DNA of 46,132 nucleotides from the NCBI RefSeq assembly GCF_004211145.1, contig NZ_SEBS01000028.1, positions 1 through 46,132 on the forward strand, given 5' to 3'. The notes beneath the pieces are model-generated. The model worked only from the letters and a program-made list of their open reading frames with translations, was not told the DNA's origin and made no database searches. This DNA comes from Flavobacterium sp. GTDB lineage: Bacteria; Bacteroidota; Bacteroidia; Flavobacteriales; Flavobacteriaceae. Shown piece by piece: positions 14,587 through 23,537 of this stretch. How positions within the stretch are numbered: position 1 is the first letter of the stretch; every line of letters begins with the position of its first letter. The position numbers and the translations under genes are program-made.

Positions 14587-15441
14587 ATGGAAAATCTCGA
14601 AACTGCCGAAAAACACGAAATCACGAGCGAACTGCATTCGATTGGCGATTATGTCGATTCCCTCGTGAACGTGATCATCGAATATACGCCAAGGCTGATT
14701 TCAGCTTTACTGATCTTATTTATCGGGCTTTACGCGATCCGATTGATCAATCGTCTGGTAAAACGACTCATGGTAAGACGCGAGCTCGATGCGACGCTTT
14801 CGAATTTCCTGTCGGACATTTTGCTTTGGGCGATGCGGATTTTGCTTTTCGTTTCGGTGATATCGAAACTCGGGATCGAGACCTCGTCGTTCGTGGCAAT
14901 TTTGGGTGCGATGGGATTAGCCGTTGGTTTGTCACTTCAGGGTTCGCTTTCGAATTTTGCGGGCGGCATGCTGATCATCATGTTCAAGCCGTTCCGCGTC
15001 GGAGATACGATCGAAGCACAAGGCGTCAATGGAACGGTAAGTGAAATCCAAATTTTCGTAACGAAATTATTGACCGGGAATAACCAGACGATTTTCGTAC
15101 CGAACGGCGCGCTTTCAAACGGAACGATCATCAATTATTCGATGCAGGGCGTGCGACGTGCCGACCTCACGTTCTCGGTTTCCTACGACACCGACATCAA
15201 AAAAGTGCGCGAGATTTTACTCGAACTCATGAAAAACAACAAGAAAGTGTTGAAAACGCCTGCGCCAGTCGTCGTCGTGCGCGATCTGACCGACCATTCG
15301 ATCAACATTGCGGTCCGTCCGTGGTCGAAAAACGACATATTCAGCGAGATGACTTACGAAATTTTGGAAGGCGGGAAAGAAGCGTTCGAAGCCGCCGGAA
15401 TCAACATCCAGCCGATCGTGAAGGAACGCTCGGTGCAGTGA
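14587..15441 (+). CDS. Small mechanosensitive ion channel, MscS family
   Basis: 284 residues, like E. coli MscS. Three membrane segments are visible: ~37-56, ~78-95 and a Gly/Ala-rich pore helix ~101-132 (AILGAMGLAVGLSLQGSLSNFAGG), followed by the cytoplasmic beta domain with VPNGALSNGTIINYS (171-185), the family signature, and an alpha/beta C-terminal domain. MscS channels open on membrane tension and release solutes during osmotic downshock. Its stop codon (TGA, 15439-15441) directly abuts the stop of the convergent tsaB gene with no base between, so any shared terminator must lie inside coding sequence; none was found. Confidence 0.95.
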   Translation: MENLETAEKHEITSELHSIGDYVDSLVNVIIEYTPRLISALLILFIGLYAIRLINRLVKRLMVRRELDATLSNFLSDILLWAMRILLFVSVISKLGIETSSFVAILGAMGLAVGLSLQGSLSNFAGGMLIIMFKPFRVGDTIEAQGVNGTVSEIQIFVTKLLTGNNQTIFVPNGALSNGTIINYSMQGVRRADLTFSVSYDTDIKKVREILLELMKNNKKVLKTPAPVVVVRDLTDHSINIAVRPWSKNDIFSEMTYEILEGGKEAFEAAGINIQPIVKERSVQ

Positions 15442-16110
15442 TTATTTCTTTGGAGGCGCGGCCAGAAAATCCTTTAGGTAAAACGGCTCGAAATACGCGA
15501 CATCCTCAAATTCGTTATTGTTGAATTTCGCGAAACTCAGCGAAGACATGGCAAGAGCCGATGGAAAAACGATGTCATTCAAAAATGCGAAATTATTTCG
15601 TTTTAAAACCGGTTCGCATTTCTCATTCGCATCGCCTACGAAGTACGCTTTTTGGGAGATTTCGGCGAACGATTCCTCGGTAACGACTTCGGCTTTCGTT
15701 TCACGCAATTGTGCGCCCGAGGCTGAAAAAATTGCGCTGTAGACTTCCATTCGCCTCGCGTCCAACATCGGAATCACGACGCCGTCCGAAACGTTCGCCT
15801 GAGACGCCAAAACCTGCAGCGTATCGACAGCTATCATCGGAATCCCGAGCGCAAAACACAACCCTTTCGCAGCCGAAACGCCGATCCGCAAACCCGTGTA
15901 AGAACCAGGGCCGCGGCTCACGGCAATCGCATCCAGATCGGCGTACGAAACACTAGAATCCTTTAAAACGGTTTCAATGAAAACGTGGAGTTTCTCGGCA
16001 TGCGAATATCCCTGTCCCGAAATTTCCTGGCTGGAAACGGTTTGTCCGTCGCGAGCCAAAGCCACCGAGCAGTTTTTGGTGGCGGTCTCAATATTTAAGA
16101 TAAGCGACAT
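15442..16110 (-). CDS. tsaB: tRNA threonylcarbamoyladenosine biosynthesis protein TsaB
   Basis: 222 residues from the ATG at 16110. The frame is open further upstream but those codons lie inside the adaptor gene, and MSLILNIETATKNCSVAL is the normal TsaB start. The N-terminal ASKHA fold (ILNIETAT...CSVAL), the conserved Y-S-H-A-E-K (residues ~41-46) and the SRGPGSYTGLRIGVSAAKG motif (~69-87) identify it. TsaB is the non-catalytic partner that, with TsaD and TsaE, makes the universal t6A modification at position 37 of ANN-reading tRNAs. Its ATG shares one base with the adaptor's TGA stop (TGATG), so it is probably translated by coupling. Cotranscription of this housekeeping gene with an efflux pump is odd. 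Confidence 0.95.
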   Translation of the reverse strand: MSLILNIETATKNCSVALARDGQTVSSQEISGQGYSHAEKLHVFIETVLKDSSVSYADLDAIAVSRGPGSYTGLRIGVSAAKGLCFALGIPMIAVDTLQVLASQANVSDGVVIPMLDARRMEVYSAIFSASGAQLRETKAEVVTEESFAEISQKAYFVGDANEKCEPVLKRNNFAFLNDIVFPSALAMSSLSFAKFNNNEFEDVAYFEPFYLKDFLAAPPKK

Positions 16111-17408
16111 CAGTCTTTGGGTTTGTCGCCTGCTTTTTCCTCGGTTACCTTGTCGCCTGAAGTCAGGTCTTTCGTAACGGTATTGTACGGTCCGGTAATG
16201 ACGATGTCGCCTTTTTTCAGCCCCGACAGCACTTCGATGTTCGTATCGTCCTGGATTCCGGTTTTGATCACGCGAAGTTTCGCCTGACCGCCCGATTTGA
16301 CGAAGACACATTCGAATTTTTTCTCGGTTTTCGCTTTCTTGAGGCTTTCGTCCGAGTTCTTGTCCTCGACCTTAAACGTCTTCTTGGCCGTCGTGTCGGT
16401 CTTTACGACAACCGAGCTGATCGGAACCGAAAGCACGTTCTCACGACGTTTCGTGATGATATCGACAGTCGCGGTCATCCCGGGACGGAACGGAGAATAA
16501 TTCGCGGGTTTTCCCTCGATCAAATCCTGGTACGATTCCTTGACGATACGTACTTTCACCTTGAAGTTCGTCACTTGGTCGGCAGTCGTGGCCGTGCTCG
16601 CCGAGTTTGAAATACTCGTGACCAAACCCTTGAATTTCTTTTTGAGATACGCATCGACCTCGACGTTCGCCGAATCGCCGACACTGATTTTGACGATGTC
16701 GTTCTCGTTAACGTCGACCTCGACCTCCATGTTGTTCAGGTTGGCCACGCGAAGCAGTTCGGTTCCGGCCATCTGCTGTGTTCCGAGCACGCGCTCGCCG
16801 AGTTCGACGCCGAGAACTGAAATCGTTCCGTCGGCAGGAGAATAGATATTGGTTCGGCCCAAATTATCTTTGGCTTCGTTGACCGTCGCCGCGGCACTTT
16901 GGACGTTGTAATAAGCGGATTGTTTGTTGGCTTTTGCGACCTCGAACGACGAAATGGCTTTGTCCCAATCGGCTTTGGAGATAATTCCTTTTTCGAAAAG
17001 CGTCTTGTTTCGGTCGTAGTTCGCGCGAGCTTCGGCAAATTGCGCGTCGGCCTGGCTCAAACCTGCCTTCGTTCCTGAAAGATTCGAAACGGTTCTGTTC
17101 AGACCCGACGTGTATAAATCGGGGTTGATCTTTACAAGAAGTTGCCCTTTTTTAACGATCTGGCCTTCTTTTATCGGAAGTTCGATGATCTCGCCCGACA
17201 CTTCGGACGAAATCTTAACCTCGATCTCAGGCTGCACTTTTCCGGTAGCCGAAACCGTTTCAACGATGGTTATTTCCTCAACTTTTGCCGTCTCGACCGC
17301 AGTGCCTTCGTTCTTTTTGCCGATGACGCCCGTTTTTGAAAGTACAACCAAAAGAATGACAAGGACGGCGGTTCCGCCCAGGAGAAAATACATCGTTTTT
17401 TTAGACAT
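16110..17408 (-). CDS. Efflux periplasmic adaptor subunit (membrane fusion protein, MacA/HlyD type), second adaptor
   Basis: 432 residues. An N-terminal membrane anchor (~5-24, TMYFLLGGTAVLVILLVVLS) is followed by the split biotinyl-lipoyl domain (~58-90 with ATGKVQPEIEVKISSEVSGEI), an alpha-hairpin coiled coil (~100-190) and beta-barrel and membrane-proximal domains with 'FRPGMTATVDI' (~300). These proteins bridge an inner-membrane transporter and TolC. It begins 2 bases after the TolC stop, so it belongs to the TolC-adaptor-tsaB unit. It carries a Lys-rich insertion near residues 340-365 (KKTFKVEDKNSDESLKKAKT) within the C-terminal region. Which transporter it serves is uncertain: the permeases lie in the unit just upstream with their own adaptor. 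Confidence 0.92.
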   Translation of the reverse strand: MSKKTMYFLLGGTAVLVILLVVLSKTGVIGKKNEGTAVETAKVEEITIVETVSATGKVQPEIEVKISSEVSGEIIELPIKEGQIVKKGQLLVKINPDLYTSGLNRTVSNLSGTKAGLSQADAQFAEARANYDRNKTLFEKGIISKADWDKAISSFEVAKANKQSAYYNVQSAAATVNEAKDNLGRTNIYSPADGTISVLGVELGERVLGTQQMAGTELLRVANLNNMEVEVDVNENDIVKISVGDSANVEVDAYLKKKFKGLVTSISNSASTATTADQVTNFKVKVRIVKESYQDLIEGKPANYSPFRPGMTATVDIITKRRENVLSVPISSVVVKTDTTAKKTFKVEDKNSDESLKKAKTEKKFECVFVKSGGQAKLRVIKTGIQDDTNIEVLSGLKKGDIVITGPYNTVTKDLTSGDKVTEEKAGDKPKD

Positions 17409-17410
17409 GG

Positions 17411-18850
17411 CTATTGTGTTTTGTTGATCGGGATCCCGAAGTAGAATTCTACGACTTTCACCTTGAAAATATAATCGAATTTCGCGCGCACCGCATCAGA
17501 TTGGGAGTTCACGTATAAGGTCTGCGCCTGGTTAAGGTCGAACGAGTTCATCATGCCGACGTTGTAGCGTTCGGTCGCGTAATCGAATGCGATTTTTCGG
17601 GCTTCGACTGCAACCAAAGCCGCTTCGTAGCCGCTCAAAGAATTATTCGCGTCGACGAATGCCTGGTAAACGTTGCGTTCCAAATCCAGTTCGGCCTGCG
17701 AGAATGCAATTTTGTTTCTTTCCAAAGCGACTTTCGAACGCTCGACACTGTTGCGAGCCGAAAATCCATTCAGGATCGGAATGTTGAGCTGTAAACCGAA
17801 GTTATGCCCTTTGTTCGCGCTGAACTGGTCGAAAATCGGTTCGTACCTGCCCAAAACCGGAATGAAGTTCTGCGTGACGACGTTTTGCCCCGTGCCATCG
17901 ACCGTACCGATCACCGAAGTTGGATTATCGGGATCTTGAATACCACCGATCACACGATCCGCATACGATGCACGCGTGCTGAAACTGTAATATCCTTGAA
18001 GGTTCGGTTGCAGGGCGCCGCGTGCGATTCTCACATCTTTCTCGGCAAGTTCCAGATTCGTGCGCGCGATCTTTATTTCATTTCGCGCTTCTTTCGCCTT
18101 CTCGAAAATGGCCTGAGGCGTTTGGAGCATAACAGGGCTTTCGATCACTTCATAATCGTTGTCGGCCACGTCGAACTCCTTGAAATCGTCGATTTGCAAA
18201 AGTTGGGCGAGACTTAATCTTGATATGAGCAATGCATTTTGGGCATCGATGACCGCTTTCTGGCTCGTGGCGACGGTCGCGCGCATGTCGGCCAAATCAC
18301 CGCGAGGCACCGATCCTGCGTTCACGAGTTCGGTCGTACGCGTTTGCAGACGTTTGTTGTTTTCGAGTTGCGCCTGTTGCACTTTAAGATTTTCCTTGTT
18401 GAAAAGGATTTGCAGAAATGCACTCGCGACGTTGAGCGACACATCGTCCTTCATCTTGTCGAGGCGATATTGGGCCGCGATGATCGAGAGTTGGGAACGC
18501 CTTAACGTGTTTTGGTTTTGCAATCCCTTGTAAATATCGACGCCAGCGTTGATTCCGGCTTGCGTAAACTGTGTCGTTTGATTCTCGAGCAAACCCGTTG
18601 TGATGTTCTGGTTTAGGCCGATGTTCCAGCTGTGGTTCGCCGTACCATTCAATGATGGCAGGAAATTTCCGACCGCATCCTTTTTTTCGATGGCCGCGAT
18701 TTGGAGGTCGAGTTCGCTCTGCTTGATCTGGATGTTGTTCTTGAGCGCGTACTCCACGCATTCGGCCAATGTCCACTTTTTACCTTGCTGTGCGAAGGAA
18801 ACTCCCGTAACTAAAAGGAAAAACGCAATGGCGTAACTAAATTTCTTCAT
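17411..18850 (-). CDS. TolC family outer-membrane efflux protein
   Basis: 479 residues with a Sec signal peptide (MKKFSYAIAFFLLVTGVSFAQ). Two related OEP repeats of ~190 residues follow, beginning with the typical WTLAECVEYALKNN (~26-39) and containing long heptad-rich helices and the beta-strand phrase 'GINAGVDIYKGLQNQ' and 'FGLQLNIPILNGFSARN'. Such trimers form the outer-membrane channel and periplasmic tunnel of tripartite pumps. It is preceded by its own -7 box in a 77-base gap after the upstream adaptor, so it probably heads a separate transcription unit with the second adaptor and tsaB. Substrate unknown. Confidence 0.94.
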   Translation of the reverse strand: MKKFSYAIAFFLLVTGVSFAQQGKKWTLAECVEYALKNNIQIKQSELDLQIAAIEKKDAVGNFLPSLNGTANHSWNIGLNQNITTGLLENQTTQFTQAGINAGVDIYKGLQNQNTLRRSQLSIIAAQYRLDKMKDDVSLNVASAFLQILFNKENLKVQQAQLENNKRLQTRTTELVNAGSVPRGDLADMRATVATSQKAVIDAQNALLISRLSLAQLLQIDDFKEFDVADNDYEVIESPVMLQTPQAIFEKAKEARNEIKIARTNLELAEKDVRIARGALQPNLQGYYSFSTRASYADRVIGGIQDPDNPTSVIGTVDGTGQNVVTQNFIPVLGRYEPIFDQFSANKGHNFGLQLNIPILNGFSARNSVERSKVALERNKIAFSQAELDLERNVYQAFVDANNSLSGYEAALVAVEARKIAFDYATERYNVGMMNSFDLNQAQTLYVNSQSDAVRAKFDYIFKVKVVEFYFGIPINKTQ

Positions 18851-18884
18851 AGGTTAAAGATGAAAAGCACAGCTTTTGGCTGCA

Positions 18885-18892
18885 CAAATTTA
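18885..18892 (-). promoter_or_regulatory. -7 box (TAAATTTG) for tolC-adaptor-tsaB
   Basis: The minus strand reads TAAATTTG, matching TAnnTTTG, 34 bases before the tolC ATG. It suggests an internal promoter inside the efflux cluster; no clear -33 TTG was found. Confidence 0.5.
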
Positions 18893-18927
18893 TGATTTTT
18901 TGATTAATGATTGTCGTAAAATGCGAG

Positions 18928-20043
18928 TTATGGTTTGCCCGGCTCTTTTTGAAGGCCTTGGTTCCAGACTTTGATTTTGTCCGACGCCTTCACGCCGCTT
19001 TTCACCTGCACATAAATCCCGTCGCTCACACCGAGTTCAATGTTGCGTCTCTCGAATTTCTGGGGCGCGGTCTCGACTTCGACGAATGGCTTTTGCGTTT
19101 TCTCGTCGAATTGGATCAACGACTCTTTCAAAGCCAATGTATTCTCGGCCTTGTCGAGGATGATCGATGCGTTCGCGCTTAGTCCGGCGCGGATAAACGT
19201 CGTGTCGCGGTTCTTGAGCGCGCCTTTGATTTCGAACTGGATCGCGCCATTCTCGGTTTTTCCTTTCGGGGCGATGTAATTCAGTATCGCATCGAATTTC
19301 TTGTTTTCGATGGCTCCGACGGTAATTTCAATCGAAAGGTTTTCCCGTACTTTCCCGACTTCGGATTCATCGAGTTTCCCGACGAAAATCATGCGTCCGA
19401 CATCGGCCATCGTCGCGATCGTCGTTCCTTCGTTGAAGTTGTTGCTTTCGATTACCTGATTCCCGACTTTCACCGGAACGTCCAAGACCATTCCCGTAAC
19501 GGTAGAACGGATCATGGTGTTGGCGTAACTTCCGAGTCCGGCCGACGTTCCCGTTTTCACGATGTCAAGACCCTGACGTGCCGCGGCGTAGGTTTGCTTG
19601 GCTTGTTTATAGGCAGTTTCGGCGTTTTGGAAATCATTGGCCGAAATCACGCCTTTGTCGAAAAGCGTTTTCTGGCGATTGAAGATTTTCTCCTGGTTGT
19701 CGAGTTCGATCTTTGCCGTCACGACGCTGTTCTGCGAATTGCTCAAGCTTGAAACGTTGGCAACGACGCGGATCTGCGCTATCGGATCGCCGGCTTTGAT
19801 GTTGTCTCCGGCTTTGATGAACACTTTTTCGATGATTCCTGAGATGTTCGGTTTGATTAAAACCTCTTCGTCAGGTACGATATTTCCCGTTGCGATCGTC
19901 GTTTTCACGATGGTTTTCGTTTCGGGTTTCTCGGTTTCGAACACCACGGGCGATTCCTGGTTTTTCGCATACAAATAGTACAGCGCCCCGAAAAATACGA
20001 TGGCGATGAAGATTAAAATGGCGATGGTTACTCCTTTTCTCAT
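18928..20043 (-). CDS. Efflux periplasmic adaptor subunit (MacA-like), first adaptor
   Basis: 371 residues. An N-terminal membrane helix (~6-27, VTIAILIFIAIVFFGALYYLYA) is followed by the lipoyl half-motif ATGNIVPDEEVLIKPNISGII (~51-71), a coiled-coil hairpin (~100-170), the second lipoyl half and beta-barrel domains with 'FIRAGLSANASIIL' (~285-298). It lies 122 bases after the second permease, in the same direction, and so is the obvious partner of the upstream MacB-like permeases. The order ATPase-permease-permease-adaptor fits a MacAB-type exporter in which the nucleotide-binding domain is a separate protein. Cargo cannot be read from sequence. Confidence 0.92.
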   Translation of the reverse strand: MRKGVTIAILIFIAIVFFGALYYLYAKNQESPVVFETEKPETKTIVKTTIATGNIVPDEEVLIKPNISGIIEKVFIKAGDNIKAGDPIAQIRVVANVSSLSNSQNSVVTAKIELDNQEKIFNRQKTLFDKGVISANDFQNAETAYKQAKQTYAAARQGLDIVKTGTSAGLGSYANTMIRSTVTGMVLDVPVKVGNQVIESNNFNEGTTIATMADVGRMIFVGKLDESEVGKVRENLSIEITVGAIENKKFDAILNYIAPKGKTENGAIQFEIKGALKNRDTTFIRAGLSANASIILDKAENTLALKESLIQFDEKTQKPFVEVETAPQKFERRNIELGVSDGIYVQVKSGVKASDKIKVWNQGLQKEPGKP

Positions 20044-20132
20044 TGTTTACTTATTGATTGATGTGATGAATTTTCTTATTTATTATTTCCGACTTTCGAC
20101 CGCCTATTTCGCAATTTCGAACTCGACTACAT

Positions 20133-20160
20133 TTTCGACTTTCGACTTTCTACTTTCGAC
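20133..20160. repeat. Heptanucleotide array, unit TTTCGAC (GTCGAAA on the coding strand)
   Basis: Four in-step 7-mers: TTTCGAC, TTTCGAC, TTTCTAC, TTTCGAC. The array starts 5 bases after the stop codon of the permease gene (20168-20166, minus strand). Its coding-strand unit AAAGTCG resembles AAAGTGC of two other arrays in the window. Confidence 0.75.
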
Positions 20161-20165
20161 TCGAT

Positions 20166-21428
20166 TTACTCGGTCCGCAACGCGTCGACCGGTTTAACGC
20201 TGATCGCGATCTGGGCCGGAATGAAACCCGCTAGCAACCCCGATCCGACGAGAATCATGAGTGCGAAAAACACGACGACCAGATCCACGCTCGGGTTGGC
20301 GAACATCATGTCTTCACTCGGCATCGAATCCAACAATGCGTTCAAACCGGCGAGCAATCCAGTGGCGACGGCGATTCCGGCCATTCCTGCAATGATCGTT
20401 AGGAAAATAGATTCGGTTAGGATCTGTGAACGGATCATTCTCGGCGTCGCGCCCAATGCCCTGCGAATCCCGATTTCCTTCGTGCGTTCCTTGACGACGA
20501 TGAGCATGATGTTCGAAATTCCGATGACGCCCGACAGCAGCACCAATGTTCCCACAAAATACGCGATGAAACGCAAAATCGTGAACAGTCCCATGACTTT
20601 GCTGAATTCCTGGTATAAATCGAAGTTCCCGATCGCGCGTTCGTCTTCAGGATGTATTTTGTGCCGTTCCTTCAAGAAGTCGAAAATGCCTTGCTTGAGT
20701 TCGGTGATCGACGCGCCGTCTTTGGCCGTGATCGCCATCCAACCCACGACATCGCCGTAGTTGAACGCTTGCTGGAACGTCGTGAAGGGAATGAAAATGT
20801 TCTTTTGCGCCTGTTCGCCTCCGCCATCGTTATTATTCGATTTGTAGACGCCGACGACCATGAAGTTCACGCCGTTTATTTTTATGTACGATCCGATGAC
20901 TTCCTCGGCGGGTTTGTACATCAAATTTATCACGCCTTCACCGATTACCGCGACTTTGCGTCGGCCCGAAATGTCGCCGTGGTTTACGAAACGGCCTTTA
21001 GTGATGACCATCGATTCCTGTAAAATCAATTCGGGATAGTCGCCATAGATGCCGAACGCTCCTGTTTTATCACCTCGTATCACATTGGTTGCGCCTTGGA
21101 AATCGCCCAATTGGTTTCTTGGTGAAACGTACAGCAGATCGGGAAATTTCGATTTCAGTGCAGGAACGTCCTCGTTCTTGAAATTGAATCGTCGCCCGAT
21201 AGGCAATCCTTTATAAGGTTTCGCCGTGACCTGCGTCCACATGAACATCGTGTTGGTCGCGATGCCCGAAAACCCTTTCTTGACGCCGTTCTCCAAGCCT
21301 TTACCCGCGGCTAGCAAGATCACGAGAATGAAAATTCCCCAAAATACGCCGAACGCCGTGAGCGCCGTACGAACCGGATTTGCCGAAAGTGCCTGGAGGA
21401 TTTCTCCCCATTTGTCTCTGTCAAACAT
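20166..21428 (-). CDS. ABC transporter permease, MacB/FtsX type
   Basis: 420 residues. One N-terminal membrane helix (~18-40, VRTALTAFGVFWGIFILVILLAAG), a large periplasmic MacB_PCD domain (~45-255) and the FtsX domain with three C-terminal helices (~285-305, ~340-365, ~385-405) containing the diagnostic VVKERTKEIGIRRALGATPRMI. Such type VII ABC permeases act as mechanotransmission devices that push periplasmic substrates through TolC rather than moving them across the inner membrane. It starts 1 base after the stop of the paralogous permease; the pair would form a heterodimer served by the single ATPase at 22667-23368. Confidence 0.94.
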   Translation of the reverse strand: MFDRDKWGEILQALSANPVRTALTAFGVFWGIFILVILLAAGKGLENGVKKGFSGIATNTMFMWTQVTAKPYKGLPIGRRFNFKNEDVPALKSKFPDLLYVSPRNQLGDFQGATNVIRGDKTGAFGIYGDYPELILQESMVITKGRFVNHGDISGRRKVAVIGEGVINLMYKPAEEVIGSYIKINGVNFMVVGVYKSNNNDGGGEQAQKNIFIPFTTFQQAFNYGDVVGWMAITAKDGASITELKQGIFDFLKERHKIHPEDERAIGNFDLYQEFSKVMGLFTILRFIAYFVGTLVLLSGVIGISNIMLIVVKERTKEIGIRRALGATPRMIRSQILTESIFLTIIAGMAGIAVATGLLAGLNALLDSMPSEDMMFANPSVDLVVVFFALMILVGSGLLAGFIPAQIAISVKPVDALRTE

Positions 21429-21429
21429 A

Positions 21430-22674
21430 TTATTCGTCTCTTAAAGCGATTATGGGTTTAATTTTGGCAGCGCGATAGGCCGGGAAAAATCCAGCTCCCG
21501 CGCCCGCGATGATGAGCAAGATCAAAGTCGTGATGGCGACGTTGAAATCGACTTGCGGGTTGAAGAAGAATTCGCTCGTGATCATCGGCCCGACGAATTC
21601 CAAAAGTGCCAAACTCGCAAGCAATCCCACGAATCCCGCAACCGTCGTAATGAAAATCGACTCGTGCAAGATCATTGTCACGATTGAAAAAGGAGAAGCT
21701 CCGAGCGCTTTTCTGATGCCGATTTCCTTGGTTCTTTCTTTTACGATGATCAACATGATGTTGCTTACTCCGACGACTCCCGCGACGATCGTACAAATCC
21801 CGACCCACCAGAAAAACAATCGGATGTAAAGGTTCAGGTCGTAAAATTTCTTGGCGTCCTCGACCGAATTGTGGACTTGTATCGCGCCGTCATCATCAGG
21901 TGCGACGACATTCTTTGCCTTAAGCATGGTCTCGAGATCGCTTTTGAACTTCTCGGATTCGGCAAGCGCCTTATCGTAATTGTCCGAGCGTTTCAACGTA
22001 TAGAACATGTTGTTGATGTTCTGTCCGAGGCCGAAAACCGTCTGGGTCGTCGTAAACGGCAAGAACGCCCGAGATTCTTCACGTTCGCCACCCGGATCGG
22101 TAAACACGCCGATGACCTTGAACGGAATTCCGTTTATGGTGAAGATTTTCGCGATCGGATCCTCGTCCTTGAACATCGTCAATCGCAATTTTTGTCCGAT
22201 CACGGCGACTTTCTCGTTGTTGGCCAAATCGTTTTGGTTGATGAAGCGTCCCGTCAAAACAGTCATGTTTTCGATGCCTTGCATGTCGGCGTTCGCACCT
22301 CGAACTTGGTAACTTCCGGTTTCTTTCTTGTACGCGAACTGCGTCTGCCAAACTCCCGCACCCGCTGATTTGAGAACCATTTGATCGCCGAGTTTCTGCA
22401 CGACGAGATCGTAATCGGAGTTGTGCATCTGGACGAAACGGCCCGGATTCAAGCCTTTGTATTCTTTGGTTGTCACGCCGCTCCAGATCTCGATGATGCC
22501 TTCGGCGTCGCGCGCGAATTGCTTCTCGATGCCGTTCTGCAAGCCTTTTCCAGCCCCGAGCAGGATCACGAGGATAAAGATTCCCGAGGCGACTGAAATA
22601 CTCGTCAGGAATGTCCGCAATTTATTTTTTGAAATGGCCTGGAAGATTTCCTGCCAGCGTTCAATGTTAAACAT
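21430..22674 (-). CDS. ABC transporter permease, MacB/FtsX type (paralogue)
   Basis: 414 residues with the same plan as the neighbouring permease: N-terminal helix (~18-42), periplasmic MacB_PCD domain, and FtsX domain with VVKERTKEIGIRKALGASPFSI. Its first codons overlap the ATPase gene by 8 bases, so translation is probably coupled. The two permeases share the cytoplasmic coupling-helix motif closely but differ in the periplasmic domain, which fits a heterodimer rather than a recent duplication. Confidence 0.94.
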   Translation of the reverse strand: MFNIERWQEIFQAISKNKLRTFLTSISVASGIFILVILLGAGKGLQNGIEKQFARDAEGIIEIWSGVTTKEYKGLNPGRFVQMHNSDYDLVVQKLGDQMVLKSAGAGVWQTQFAYKKETGSYQVRGANADMQGIENMTVLTGRFINQNDLANNEKVAVIGQKLRLTMFKDEDPIAKIFTINGIPFKVIGVFTDPGGEREESRAFLPFTTTQTVFGLGQNINNMFYTLKRSDNYDKALAESEKFKSDLETMLKAKNVVAPDDDGAIQVHNSVEDAKKFYDLNLYIRLFFWWVGICTIVAGVVGVSNIMLIIVKERTKEIGIRKALGASPFSIVTMILHESIFITTVAGFVGLLASLALLEFVGPMITSEFFFNPQVDFNVAITTLILLIIAGAGAGFFPAYRAAKIKPIIALRDE

Positions 22675-23368
22675 AAGCCGATGCCCTTTGCTGCGTTACC
22701 ATTACGTCATCGATGATAAGCCCGTCTTTGAGGACTACGTTGCGTTTGCACATGGCGGCAATATCGGGTTCGTGCGTGACGATGAGAATGGTTTTCCCTT
22801 CGTCGTTGATGCCTTGGATGAGTTCCATGACTTCGTAGGAAGTTTTGGTGTCGAGCGCCCCGGTCGGTTCGTCGGCAAGCAGGACTTTCGGGTGTGATGC
22901 AAGTGCGCGCGCGATGGCGACGCGTTGTTTTTGTCCGCCCGACATTTCATTGGGCAAGTGATGCGCGTGCGATGCGAGACCTACTTTTTCAAGGTAACTC
23001 ATCGCGATCTCGTTGCGTTCTTTTCGCTTCACTCCTTGGTAATACAGCGGCATCGCGACATTGTCGAGCGCCGATTTGTAGTTGATAAGGTTGAACGATT
23101 GGAATACGAAACCCAAAAATTGGTTGCGATAGCGGGACGCGATGGTTTCGTTGAGCTTTTTGATCGGGACGCCGTCGAGCGTGTAACTCCCGGTGTCGGC
23201 CTCGTCGAGGATTCCGAGGATGTTGAGCAACGTCGATTTCCCTGATCCTGAAGAACCCATGATCGCGACAAGCTCGCCCTCGGCAATATTAAAGTTGATT
23301 CCCTTGAGCACGTGCAATGTCGAATTGCCCGTTTTGTAGGATTTGTGGAGATCCTTGATTTCAATCAT
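22667..23368 (-). CDS. ABC transporter ATP-binding protein, MacB/LolD type
   Basis: 233 residues, a complete nucleotide-binding domain. Walker [10 protein letters not shown] (38-46), Q-loop FQSFNLI (~89-95), ABC signature MSGGQ (142-146), Walker B VLLADEP (162-168) with D-loop GALD (170-173) and H-loop VTHEP (197-201) are all intact. ATP hydrolysis here drives the two adjacent FtsX-type permeases. It is the first gene of the efflux cluster. No clear -7 box precedes it, but a palindrome lies ~60 bases upstream in the divergent gap. Confidence 0.95.
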   Translation of the reverse strand: MIEIKDLHKSYKTGNSTLHVLKGINFNIAEGELVAIMGSSGSGKSTLLNILGILDEADTGSYTLDGVPIKKLNETIASRYRNQFLGFVFQSFNLINYKSALDNVAMPLYYQGVKRKERNEIAMSYLEKVGLASHAHHLPNEMSGGQKQRVAIARALASHPKVLLADEPTGALDTKTSYEVMELIQGINDEGKTILIVTHEPDIAAMCKRNVVLKDGLIIDDVMVTQQRASAYV

Positions 23369-23428
23369 GACAGCCTGGTTTGGTGATGCAATTCTATTGA
23401 TTCGATTTTTGATGATGATTGTTTGTAC

Positions 23429-23447
23429 CGAAATTTCAGGAATTTCG
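23429..23447. promoter_or_regulatory. Palindrome in the divergent gap (possible operator)
   Basis: CGAAATTTCAGGAATTTCG has 7-base inverted arms CGAAATT / AATTTCG around a 5-base centre. It lies 61 bases upstream of the efflux ATPase start and 90 bases upstream of the DUF4403 start. No regulator gene is next to it; the operator role is inferred only from position and symmetry. Confidence 0.35.
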
Positions 23448-23513
23448 ATACGGGTAATAAGACTTTGAAAACTTGTATTTGTTACATTGTATAACGCATA
23501 ATTTCGGTTTTGT

Positions 23514-23521
23514 TACTTTTG
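23514..23521 (+). promoter_or_regulatory. -7 box (TACTTTTG) for the DUF4403 lipoprotein gene
   Basis: TACTTTTG matches TAnnTTTG and ends 16 bases before the ATG. A TTG at 23487-23489 is 24 bases upstream, slightly wider than usual. Confidence 0.55.
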
Positions 23522-23537
23522 CCAAAAAACAATCGGA

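Noticed and set aside
16110..16311. N-terminal extension of TsaB to 16311
   Set aside because: Those codons lie inside the adaptor gene, are Arg-rich, and TsaB proteins start at MSLILNIET.
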